A stretch of DNA of 64,000 bases. It comes from Nansenia antarctica (Eukaryota; Chordata; Actinopteri; Argentiniformes; Microstomatidae). The notes below the pieces were generated by a model. The model was not told the DNA's origin. It did not search any database and saw only the letters and a list, made by a program, of their open reading frames with translations. The translations under genes were made by a program, and so were the position numbers. The DNA lies in the NCBI GenBank assembly GCA_963989245.1, contig OZ022347.1:42665254-42729253 (forward strand), read 5' to 3'. How positions within the stretch are numbered: position 1 is the first letter of the stretch; every line of letters begins with the position of its first letter. Of the stretch, positions 1 through 9,771 are shown one piece after another.

Positions 1-984
1 GTAGACCAAGGTGGTATCAGGAGAGACAGGTCCTATCGAAGCATCTAAGGCAGCAGAGAACGCCACCTTTGGTCTCTCTTCATTCACTCTCTCCAGGTCC
101 TCCACCTGACCCTCGCTGGCTGTCACTCTGGCCCCCATGGCTGACAGTTCTGCTGCTTGAGCTGCATTCTCTGTCTTCACCTCCTCCACCTGATCTTCAT
201 TGGCTGTCACTCTGGCCACCAATGCTGCTTTCTCTGTCTCCAGGTCCTCCACGTCTCCTCTCAGTTCAGTCACCTGCCCCTCGCTGGCTGTCACTCTGGC
301 CACCAATGCTGCGTTCTCTGTCTCCAGATCCTCAACCTTGTTCTTGTGGACCTGCACTTCAGCCTTAGTGACACTCAGCTCTCCTCTCAGTTCAGTCACC
401 TGACCCTCGCTGACTGTCACCCTGGCCACCAATGCAGCATTCTCTCTCTTCACCTCCTCCACCTGACCCTCGCTGGCTGTCACTCTGAACTCCATCACTG
501 TCAGTTCTGTTGCTTGAGCTGTGTTCTCTCTCTTCAGTTCGTCCACCTGACCCTCGCTGGCTGTCACTCTGGCCACCAATGCTGCATTCTCTGTCTTCAT
601 CTCCTCCACGTCTCCTCTCAGTTCAGTCACCTGACCCTCGCTGGCTGTCACTCTGAATGCCATCACTGACAGTTCTGTTGCTTGAGCTGCGTTCTCTCCC
701 TTCAGGTCGTCCACCTGACCCTCGCTGGTGGTCACTCTGGTCTCCAAGTTCCTCACCTCCACTCTCTGTTCCACCACGATGGTTCCCAGATTGTGCACCA
801 TGTCCCTCAGGTCCGCCAACTCAGTCCAGAGGTCAGGTGTCGTGGTCAAACTCTCCCTGTGCTCTGCATCTTCCCCGTGACCCAGTTGAGGGATATCATT
901 CTCTCTGACCCCCCCACCCTCTCCCTGAGCCCCTGACCCAGACAGACAGAACAATACCACCAGCAGAGCTACAGCACCCTTCAT
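1..984 (-). CDS. C1q-like secreted coiled-coil protein, N-terminal part (runs off left edge)
   Basis: The minus strand is open for 328 codons from an ATG at 984-982 to the window edge without a stop. Residues 1 to about 20 form a signal peptide (MKGAVALLVVLFCLSGSGAQ). An acidic linker follows, then from about residue 60 to 300 a coiled coil made of repeated 20-25 residue blocks around the core ARVTASEGQV, alternating with blocks such as LKRENTAQATEL. At residue 306 the sequence becomes KVAFSAALDASIGPV, the characteristic first strand of a C1q/TNF-like domain; the rest lies beyond position 1. Known fish C1q-like proteins have this plan (signal peptide, coiled coil, C-terminal C1q domain) and are secreted, often acute-phase or immune proteins. 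The ATG is chosen because of the signal peptide and a TATA box 53 bp upstream. The exact paralogue cannot be named, and binding function is unknown. Confidence 0.88.
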   Translation of the reverse strand, partial: MKGAVALLVVLFCLSGSGAQGEGGGVRENDIPQLGHGEDAEHRESLTTTPDLWTELADLRDMVHNLGTIVVEQRVEVRNLETRVTTSEGQVDDLKGENAAQATELSVMAFRVTASEGQVTELRGDVEEMKTENAALVARVTASEGQVDELKRENTAQATELTVMEFRVTASEGQVEEVKRENAALVARVTVSEGQVTELRGELSVTKAEVQVHKNKVEDLETENAALVARVTASEGQVTELRGDVEDLETEKAALVARVTANEDQVEEVKTENAAQAAELSAMGARVTASEGQVEDLERVNEERPKVAFSAALDASIGPVSPDTTLVY

Positions 985-1036
985 TCTGAAACCACGTCTC
1001 TTCAGAACTAATGTAGCCTACTGGGCTGAGCCCACT

Positions 1037-1044
1037 TATTTATA
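1037..1044 (-). promoter_or_regulatory. TATA box of the C1q-like gene
   Basis: On the minus strand TATAAATA lies 53 bp upstream of the C1q-like start codon, which implies a short 5' untranslated region of about 25-30 bases. The 250 bases further upstream hold no recognisable repeat and are the likely proximal promoter. No specific factor sites are claimed. Confidence 0.6.
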
Positions 1045-1289
1045 CACACTCTGGTCCTGGTGAACCAATACATGGGAACCTTAACAGGTGTCCTCAAGGG
1101 AGCATTGCAGGACACAGCCAACGACTAAGAGTGACGTGTCAGAACACTGATAGATTATTTCAGGCTGAGACCTTCAAACTCTGTTTGTTTAAGGCCATGG
1201 GAGCATGACACCTTTTACTCAGACATGGAGCTGTTAAAAGTTGTTTTATTTTTTATTAAAGAAGGATACAAAAACTCATCAAAATAGTA

Positions 1290-2028
1290 TTATAGGCATA
1301 ATATAAATATACATACATTCATACAGTATGTACACATACGCACATGCACATATACATTCATACATACAGTATATACCCATACATACAAAGTTGTGTTACC
1401 TCTGACCTCATTGACCAAAAGATCAATTTTAATTCTCTTCTTTAACTCTGAGAGAAGAAGGGACATCACGTCTGCCCTAGAGAACCTTTGGTGGGCATCT
1501 TTGAATCTCATCCAAGTTTTGAAGATGGACAGTTTTGCTCTTGTTAGTATCAGATTGGCACTATATGTTTCGGTATGGGGAGTGTTAGGACCCAGTATAT
1601 TATACTCAGATCCCCAAACGATACGGTTCCTGACCTCGTCTCCTGTACATGGTTCCTTTACTGTTCCACACCCTGCTTCATGCCAGCGTTGCATCATACT
1701 TTGATAGAAACTAGGGATCGCTGTCCAAATGGGGGCAGTGCTTTTTCTCTTTAGAATGCATTCTTAGAATGAGGAAGTCTTTCTCCAGTCTATTCAAGAA
1801 CAGTTTAGGTAGTATCTTCCAGTCACCAGATGATTGATCCATAGTGCGCTTCACCCACCCAGCATGAAGGACTTGTATGTGAGAGACAGTATCCAGCATG
1901 TTTATACCCCCTGTCTTATAATCCCCAATGATGACAGATCTTTTCCCTCTTCTATCCCTCTTTCCAGACCAAAGAAAGTAAAAAACCAGAGTATTCAATC
2001 TGACAGCAACATTCTGTGCCACAGCCAC
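1290..2028 (-). pseudogene. L1/Tx1-type LINE ORF2 C-terminal remnant, copy 1
   Basis: Minus-strand frames at 2028-1711 and 1697-1290 together resemble the C-terminus of an L1/Tx1-lineage ORF2. The first has the hallmark FLWSGKRDRRGKRSVIIGDY followed by GGINMLDTVSHIQVLHAGW, matching the post-RT region of such elements. The second contains a TRAKLSIFKTWM stretch like the extreme C-terminus. The frames are separated by a stop and a frame change, and the RT core is absent, so this is a dead fragment. A second copy of the first part lies at 8296-8508. Assignment to L1 versus Tx1 is uncertain. Confidence 0.6.
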
Positions 2029-2423
2029 TCACAGTTGCCCAGTACAGAGGTTTGTCAACAGTCAGAGATTTAAGAATAGTTACTTTACCATATAATGTAA
2101 ATGTGTGTAAATATGTGTAAATATACTGTACATCATAACTGTATCATATTGATATTCATCTCATGTATATTCACTTCTTATATTCATAGATTTATACTCT
2201 TACTTTATATTTATACTCTTATATTCATATATTTATACTCACTATAATACCTCATACTGTAATACCTTGCACTCTCTACATCTTCATGTCTTTTCCACTG
2301 TGCTTCTATTTGCATTGGTTAGACGCCAAAGTACATGTTGTTGTCTCAGTACTTGTTCTCTGTGCAACGAAAGTAACGTTTAATCTAATCTAAGAAGTGA
2401 AAGCCCCCTCCCCACTCCCCCCG

Positions 2424-2520
<97 letters not shown>
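2424..2520. repeat. (CT)n microsatellite
   Basis: About 97 bases of almost pure CT dinucleotide, shared in position with the CT tract of the second block copy. It creates spurious Ser/Leu open frames only. Confidence 0.95.
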
Positions 2521-2521
<1 letters not shown>

Positions 2522-2586
2522 GAGGACATACTCTTCCTAAGGATTTTCCTGCCTGGGATTTTCCAAAGCCAGGTGCTCAGCAGTAA

Positions 2587-2588
<2 letters not shown>

Positions 2589-2634
<46 letters not shown>
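2589..2634. repeat. (TA)n microsatellite
   Basis: About 23 TA units directly after the conserved 'gctcagcagtaatgca' segment. The second block copy has a TG tract at the same point, so the two paralogues have diverged in repeat content here. Confidence 0.95.
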
Positions 2635-2638
<4 letters not shown>

Positions 2639-2723
2639 CATTGTCATTGAACAATGGCTGTGAGGTCATTGTAGGATGTCATTTATTCGACAGTGTTTGT
2701 GCGGGTGTGAGTGTATGCATATG

Positions 2724-2752
2724 CGTGTGTATGTGTGTGTGTGTGTGTGTTT

Positions 2753-2791
<39 letters not shown>

Positions 2792-2806
2792 TGTATGTGT
2801 GTGTTT

Positions 2807-2848
<42 letters not shown>
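2724..2848. repeat. (TG)n microsatellite with interruptions
   Basis: TG dinucleotide repeats interrupted by TTTGAG and TGTATG variants, matching the equivalent tract at 9268-9484. The short open frames here on either strand encode only Val-Cys or Thr-His repeats. Confidence 0.95.
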
Positions 2849-2850
<2 letters not shown>

Positions 2851-3625
2851 ACTGTCTGGGAGGATTCATGATGGTGCTGATGAGTGACACCATGCCATCA
2901 GTCACACGCCCTGGTGACAAATGCCCTCAGCTCTGTATTCTGACCCACACATCATTCTCATTCCTCTGGTGGACCTTGTTATAAACCTTGTTGGGCCGGA
3001 GTGAAGCTAACGTGTCCTTCAGCAGATCTGCTTGAGGAGAGGAAAGGGATGCAAAGTTAGAGAGGACAACCACATGCATTCATGCTCTAGAGAGGGGGCG
3101 TCTAGGTAAGGGGTCACAGCCATTGAAGGTGACCCCAGAGCAATCAGGGCCTTGCTCAGGGACACTTCGACACGTGGACCGCCAGGGGATCCGAACCGCT
3201 GCGAGCTGCCGATCATATTGATATTAATCTCATGTATATTCACTTCTTATATAAATGTATGTATACTGTAATACCTCATACTGTAATACCTCATACTGTA
3301 ATACCTCATACTGTAATACTTTGCACAGTGTAAAATAATGACAAGAATATGCTTTAAAATTATTACAAGAAAATACAGTAGAGAAAGTAGTTTCTGGACT
3401 GTCCAGAAAGCAGGCTTTAACAACTCCCTTTTCTCTTTGTGCTCAGATAACAGATCAATGTGAACTTTAAAAACTGCTACTAGTCTGGGACTTCTAATAT
3501 ACAGTATATAGAAGAATATAGATAACGATATAGACCTATATTCTTTATTGTCACATCCCCTGAAGCAAACAAATGAAGCTCCCCCTCTGAATAACAAAAC
3601 AGCAGGAAAATACAATAGATTTTCA

Positions 3626-5130
3626 GGGAGTCTCCCAAAGAAAAAAGGCCTTTTTGTCACAGTTGGCACTGCAAGTATAAAATCACCACGTACTAATTAA
3701 AACACTGGAATTAAGCCAAATAAAGGCATGATGGCTGGTGTTGATGTTTTTCTGCATGTTTGCTTATGAGACAGTCTGCGTTCTTGCTGCGGATGACGTA
3801 AGCTACAGTATTTAATGGGATGTGTAAACACTTAAAAGGGCTGTGTTTGATGCATGTTTGCTTATGAGACAGTCTGCGTTCTTGCTGTGGATGAATTATC
3901 GATTAAGGTGCTCTGCATGTTTAGTGATTGGAGCAAAATAACGGATTGAAGCTAAAAGATAACTCATTTAAGTTACTAACCTTCATATCATAAATTGACT
4001 GCAGGTATATCTAAAACGATAACCTAAATTAATATAGAGAGGGATTGTGTGAATACAGGAAAGTGGGCATGGCATTTAATTACTTGTGAGTGACTGTTTC
4101 AACGATGGAAAAGCAGAACATAGAAAAACCTCAGTGGTGGCCGCCTATGAGAAAACGCAGGACGCTCCCCAGGTAACGCAGTACGCACACCACAAGGAAA
4201 GGTGCTGTGATTGACCATCTCGATTACAAGAAAACAGAGTGATTGAATTAAATGAACCGTGAGTGACTGTAAAACAGGAATGGAGTAAATCACCTGTATA
4301 TAATCATAGAGATAACCTGTAATGTGTAGACCAGCTGGTAATAACATGGTTGTGTGTCGTGTAGGATATGAAGTCATGTGGTGATCTCTTTCACTCGGTA
4401 ATTACGAATGTATGGACCTGGTTGGACCTGTTGTTTTTAAATGTGCCTTTATATTTGTAAACCACAGATGTAACTACAGACGTGGGATTCAGACGTGGGA
4501 TTCTTATGGGTGTTTTCCGTTTCTGAGGCACCCAGTTAATAACTGATAGTTGATCATATCTTGGTTGTTGGCTGATTGTGTGGATTTTCTTGGGTGTTTT
4601 TTCGTTCTAACAAACAGTGTGATAAACTCTAACCGTTCCGGACTTGTGGTTGAGTGGAAACATTTTATGTTGGATCTGAGAAGATTAGAGACTATTCAAT
4701 TAACAAAAAGTATATCCACTAGCTAACTTAGATTAGGGATAATCGATTGATTTGTAGTGTGGGGTTCAAATTAGGAAAACATTGTGATAAAGAGTTAAAA
4801 AGGGAATATCATAATGTGGATTAAAATTGGGGTGATAATGCGGCTTCTTGATATACAATATACGGCTAATTGTTCCTATTAGTCTGTACTCTGTATTTGA
4901 TGTCAAGTCTTGAGACGGCAGATTTCTAGCCGAGGCCGACAGATACTGATAGCAGGAAAAAGGCAAGGCCCGTTCACTACTGTATGAAGGCACTTGAACT
5001 TGAATAAAAAAGATACTGAAAGATATTATAGAAGGGATAGGCTGGGCCCAGTAATATTAATATAGATGGATGAATATATGTATTTAGAATGTGTAGTGGT
5101 CTGAGTGTAATGCTCTGAAGTTCAAAAATG
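3626..5130. other. Intergenic, no gene recognised
   Basis: No convincing exon on either strand. A stretch of about 40 bases (gcatgtttgcttatgagaca core, near 3758 and 3852) is duplicated in direct orientation. The part at 4720-4990 is related to 7720-8100, sharing the segment 'ggcagattt..cggccgaggc', so this too is repeat-derived. Confidence 0.5.
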
Positions 5131-7494
5131 CAAATCAAAATTAGTGAAACACTTAAACGAAGATCACAAAACCCACTTTGAGAAAATTAAAAAACAATGC
5201 AACAAACTATGCAATCAGGTAATTACCATGACCAAATCTGCTAAGAAAGAATACCTCGATAACAAAATCGAAGAAAACTTAAACAAACCACGTGACCTTT
5301 GGAAGCTACTTAATAGCCAACTAGGTTGCAGTCAAAAACTCAAAACCAGGTCTACAAACATCAGCATCAAATCTGGTGATTCTCTCCTTACAGACAAGCT
5401 GGATGTGGCTAAGTGCTTAAACACTTTCTTTACAACCATAGCCACTAAATTAGTTAACAATCTACCACCCCACTCAGGGCGTTATGGTGTAGAGCACATC
5501 CGTGAGTTCTACAATAAACTGGGTGTACGCAATGATGATTTTAAACTCTCCATGGTGTCAAACGATGAGGTGTTTAAAAAGCTAGGCGCTCTACACTCAG
5601 AAAAGGCCACGGGCCATGACAATATTCCAGCCAGATTTCTAAAAGACTCAGCTGCCTCCATTACCCCAATCATCACCCACATAATAAACCTCTCCATCAA
5701 ACAGGGACACGTCCCCCTTGACTTTAAAATAGCAAGGGTAACCCCACTGTATAAAAAAGGAAGCAAATTAGACCCAGGCAACTACCGACCTGTTTCTATT
5801 CTTAATTCCATCTCGAAACTTATGGAAAAAATAGTTTATGAACAGGTCGATAGGTACCTTACCGAAAAAAAGCTGATGTATGAATTTCAATCAGGATTCA
5901 GAACATCCCATTCCACTGACACATGCCTTCTCTATTTGAACGACCACATCAACCATGAGGTGGACTCGGGCAAGTACTGCGGCATGGTCATGCTGGACCT
6001 CCAGAAGGCCTTCGACACAGTAGATCACCACATATTGTTAGATAAACTGAAAGCAATTGGGTTCGATAGAACATCGGTGAGCTGGATGCAATCCTACTTA
6101 GAGGGGAGGGAACAGGTGGTTAGTGTGAACGGAACACTGTCCCCCCCCCTCCCAGTGACCTGCGGCGTTCCACAAGGAAGCATTTTGGGACCTTTACTGT
6201 TCCTAATATATGTGAATGACATGTCATCAGCATGTGATTGCAATTTGTTCCTGTTCGCGGATGACTCGGCTCTGCTGGTCTCTGACAGGGACATATTGCA
6301 GGTGGAAAAAGCGCTAAGCACTGAACTGAGTAGAATCTGCATCTGGCTAGCTGACAATAAACTATCAATACACCTAGGTAAAACTGAAACCATCCTATAC
6401 GGATCCCCATCTAAACTCAGAAAGGCTGAACATTTTAAAATAAAAGTGGGTAACATTAATATCACAAGAAAAGAGGATATTACATACCTGGGCTCCATCT
6501 TAGAGGCAAACCTTTCCGGAGATAAAATGGCAGCAAAAGTAATAAAAAAAAGTTAACCATAGAACTAGATTCTTGTACAGGATATCCTCACTTGTCAGTA
6601 AAAACACACTGAGGACCCTATCAGGAGCTCTCATTCAATGTCACTTCGACTATGCCGTAACATCATGGTACTATAGAACCACAAAGGCCCATAAAACAAG
6701 ACTCCAGACAGCCCAAAATAAACTGGTTAGGCTTCTGCTAGGCCTCAACCCTAGGACACATCTAACCGCTGCTCATTTTTTGAGCCTTGATTGGCTACGA
6801 GTAGTTGACAGAGTGCAGCAGCTTGCACTGGGCCTGGTCTTCAAGATACGCTACACCACAAAGACACCCAAGTACCTGTCAACATACTTCCAAAAAGTGA
6901 ACAACGTCCACACATACAACACCAGAGGAAGCTCCACGAACCACGTGCAACCGCGTTGCACCACAAACAAGGGGTTAAACTCGTTTGCAAACTATGCAGT
7001 AAAAATGTGGAACGCCCTTCCTATAATCTTAAAGGAGTGCAAAACACTGCCCACCTTCAAAACCACTCTCAAAAAACATTTACAGGAGGCTGCAATCCGT
7101 AACTGGACCCTCTAAATCAAAAATCAGATTAAAAGACCCGAACTACCCACTGTACATACTTTGTGTTTTGTCCCCCGCCCCCACCTGTGGTGTATGTCCC
7201 CACCTGTCCTACCCGCTGTACATACCTTATGTTTTGTTGTATTGTTCTTCCCATGATGGATGTGTGTTTATCTTGTAGATAGTAATAGTTATTTGTCTGT
7301 ATTATCTTGTAGATAGTACTAGCTTTTTTGTCTGTCTTACATGTAACGATGAATTGAGAATCAAGGACCCCAATTGAAATAAGCCAGTGGCTTTCTTGGG
7401 TTTTTATCCTGTTAGTTGACCTTGTATGTAATATGTACTTTCATGTACCTACTTCTGCAAATCTTCTAATAAAGTTTTCAATCAATCAATCAAT
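5130..7494 (+). mobile_element. 5'-truncated LINE (Jockey/CR1-like superfamily), copy 1
   Basis: A non-LTR retrotransposon fragment with reverse transcriptase, a C-terminal region, and a 3' untranslated region ending in AATAAAG followed by ATCA repeats (7480-7494). The 5' edge is approximate. A near-identical inverted copy lies at 41081-43018, which confirms the 3' end. The ATCA tail and lack of a poly(A) run fit CR1/L2-like elements; exact clade assignment needs a phylogeny. Confidence 0.85.
5144..7115 (+). pseudogene. LINE ORF2 reverse transcriptase, frameshifted near its C-terminus
   Basis: Two frames make up the protein: 5144-6556 and 6573-7115. RT motifs occur in order: NYRPVSILNSISKLMEKI (fingers), MVMLDLQKAFDTVDHHILL with the first catalytic Asp, GVPQGSILGPLLFLIYVNDM, and LFLFADDSALL with the FADD catalytic pair near residue 370. 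A polyadenine run at 6540-6552 causes the frameshift: the inverted copy continues through IKKVDHRTRFLYR, while this copy ends at IKKS. No endonuclease domain is present, consistent with 5' truncation. The first frame begins at a GTG, not a true start. Confidence 0.85.
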
Positions 7495-7786
7495 GTATCA
7501 GTGGGCTATGCATTATATTGTATGGGTTGGTGAAACTTGCTCAAATGCACACACACATTGTCACACCGGTGAGAGAATTAGTACAGAAGGGAAGAAAGCG
7601 CATATCGCCTATTTGGAGTTCCTAATTAAAGAAAAATAAAATAATAATAATTAATTGGACCTCTAAAGTGTGTTTTATTTATTTATTTGGTTCGTTGGTC
7701 TTACTACTTACCCTCCTTAAACACAAGGGAACACTATAATTCGGATTAATGTGGGGTGAGAATACTGCTGTTCTCAATATGCTGCT

Positions 7787-8040
7787 GATGTTTAGGGTTT
7801 AGTTTGTATTCTGTATTTCATGTGAAGCCTATCTGATGTTTAGGGTTTAGTTTGTATTCTGTATTTTATGTGAAGCTTATCTGATGTTTAGGGTTAAGGT
7901 TTAGTTTATATTCTGTATTTTATGTGAAGCTTATCTGATGTTTAGGGTTAGGGTTTAGTTTGTATTCTGTATTTCATGTGAAGCTTATCTGATGTTTAGG
8001 GTTTAGTTTGTATTCTGTATTTTATGTGAAGCCTATCTGA
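7787..8040. repeat. 48-bp tandem repeat, about 5 copies
   Basis: Units begin GATGTTTAGGGTTTAG and end GTGAAGCTTATCT. One unit carries a 6-base expansion giving GGGTTAAGG. A single related unit occurs near 4880-4930, so the array probably expanded from a dispersed repeat. The telomere-like GGGTTTAG motif looks coincidental to the unit. Confidence 0.85.
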
Positions 8041-8099
8041 GGCGGCAGATTTACGGCCGAGGCAGACACGGCTATCAGAGAAAAAGGGGATGTTTGAGG

Positions 8100-8297
8100 G
8101 TCACTTGTTTCCTCTCACTCGCACACTAGTACAGTTAGTAAAATACAAAAGGGGGAAGTTAATTGTATATTATCTATTTGGATTTAGTTGTTTTGGTTTG
8201 CAATGCACTGTGGATGAGAGGGAAACGCAATTTCAGCCCTCTGTATGTCTGTACATATATTGGATTGACAATAAAGCTTTGACTTTGACTAGTATCT
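8100..8297 (+). mobile_element. LINE 3' tail fragment
   Basis: The segment ends ATTGGATTGACAATAAAG followed by two CTTTGA-like units, the form of many fish LINE 3' ends. It abuts the second copy of the L1/Tx1 remnant exactly at the start of that paralogy block. No coding part is left. Confidence 0.5.
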
Positions 8298-8508
8298 TCC
8301 AGTCACCAGATGATTGATCAATAATGCGCTTCTCCCACCCAGCATGAAGGACTTGTATGTGAGAGACAGTATCCAGCATGTTTATACCCCCTGTCTCATA
8401 ATCCCCAATGATGACGGATCTTTTCCCTCTTCTATCCCTCTTTCCAGACCAAACAAAGTAAAAAACCAGAGTATTCAATCTGACAGCAACATTCTGTGCC
8501 ACTGCCAC
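8296..8508 (-). pseudogene. L1/Tx1-type LINE ORF2 C-terminal remnant, copy 2
   Basis: Minus-strand frame with the same FVWSGKRDRRGKRSVIIGDY and GGINMLDTVSHIQVLHAGW blocks as copy 1, differing by a few substitutions. It is cut off at 8296 by the adjoining LINE tail, so it retains less than copy 1. Confidence 0.6.
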
Positions 8509-8901
8509 TCACAGTTGCCCAGTACCGAAGTTTGGCTACAGTCAGAGATTTAAGAATAGTTACTTTACCATATAATGTAAATGTGTGTAAATATGTGTAA
8601 ATATACTGTACATACTGTATATCATAACTGTATCATATTGATATTCATATCATGTATATTCACTTCTTATATTCATATATTTATACTCTTATTTTATATT
8701 CATACTCTTATATTCATATATGTATACTCACTATAATACCTCATACTGTAATACCTCATACTGTAATACCTTGCACTCTCTACATTATCATGTATTTTCC
8801 ACTGTGCTTCTATTTGCATTGGTTAGACGCCAAAGTACATGTTGTTGTCTCAGTACTCTGTGCAACGACAGTAACGTTTAATCTAATCTAAGAAGTGAAA
8901 G

Positions 8902-8908
<7 letters not shown>

Positions 8909-8971
<63 letters not shown>

Positions 8972-9009
8972 CTCTACACTAGGGAACAGGCCATCTCTCC
9001 TCCCTCCCC

Positions 9010-9045
<36 letters not shown>

Positions 9046-9063
9046 CTTCTCTCTCTCTGTCTC

Positions 9064-9094
<31 letters not shown>

Positions 9095-9120
9095 GAGGAC
9101 ATACTGTTCCTGTGGAGCCT

Positions 9121-9151
<31 letters not shown>

Positions 9152-9265
9152 CCAATAATATATATTAGTATTAATAATAATAATAATAATAGTTATATAT
9201 ATATATAATATATAAGGATTTTCCTGCCTGGGATTTTCCAAAGCCAGGTGCTCAGCAGTAATGCA

Positions 9266-9348
<83 letters not shown>

Positions 9349-9398
9349 GTGTGTGTGTGTGTGTGTGAGTGTGTGTGTATGCATATGCCTGTTTGAGG

Positions 9399-9484
<86 letters not shown>
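8909..9484. repeat. CT, TA, ATT and TG microsatellites of block copy 2
   Basis: CT tracts at 8911-8967 and 9010-9093, TA at 9127-9151, ATA/ATT at 9165-9190, and a long TG tract at 9268-9484. They make long low-complexity open frames on both strands (Thr-His, Cys-Val, Arg-Glu) that are not genes. Confidence 0.95.
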
Positions 9485-9486
<2 letters not shown>

Positions 9487-9500
9487 ACTTTGCACAGTGT

Positions 9501-9505
9501 AAAAT
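9501..9505. repeat. Copia target-site duplication, left
   Basis: AAAAT immediately before the 5' LTR, repeated at 14320-14324. The unoccupied paralogue at about 3330 has a single AAAAT. Confidence 0.9.
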
Positions 9506-9748
9506 TGTTGACATGAGTGTGCTCTCCAGTCATCCCTATCCCAGTGTGAGTGGGGCATAATTGGTTGATTGACACCAGCTGTGTGACATGAATGATTGAG
9601 CCAGCTGATCCTATATATGTGACCATTCCCACAATAAACGTTGCTTCCTTGATAACATGAACCCTGTCTGACAGCGTATGATTCCTCCGTTCAGTGTGTA
9701 GTCCGATCGTTATGGTCTTAGCCAATACGCAATAACCAACGTTTAACA
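9506..9748 (+). repeat. Copia 5' LTR
   Basis: 243 bp, TG...CA ends. Contains CTATATAT at 9611-9618 as a possible TATA element and AATAAA at 9633-9638 as a polyadenylation signal, so a short R region is likely. Identical to the 3' LTR. Confidence 0.95.
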
Positions 9749-9762
9749 GGTTATGGGCCCAG
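9749..9762 (+). promoter_or_regulatory. Copia primer-binding site (initiator tRNA-Met internal half)
   Basis: GGTTATGGGCCCAG starts directly after the LTR. It is complementary to the anticodon stem-loop of vertebrate initiator tRNA-Met (CTGGGCCCATAACC), not to a tRNA 3' end. Drosophila copia is known to prime from such a half-tRNA cleaved in the anticodon loop. Seen: the 14-base match. Inferred: use as primer. Confidence 0.85.
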
Positions 9763-9771
9763 AGTGCTACC

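Larger units (their letters stand above)
1808..3625. repeat. Dispersed block copy 1 (paralogue of 8294-14613)
   Basis: This block matches the second copy almost collinearly: LINE remnant, an AT-rich stretch (2050-2400), a CT tract, a conserved 'ctgcctgggattttccaaag' segment, TA and TG tracts, and finally 3316-3610, which matches 9491-9505 plus 14320-14613. Copy 1 carries no copia insertion at its TGTAAAATAATG site (about 3328-3339), so it serves as the unoccupied reference. The segment 3205-3300 repeats part of 2130-2270 and 8630-8770, so the AT-rich subunit occurs at least three times. Confidence 0.75.

Noticed and set aside
7787..8040. Possible CRISPR-like array
   Set aside because: Units are directly adjacent with no unique spacers, and the genome is eukaryotic.
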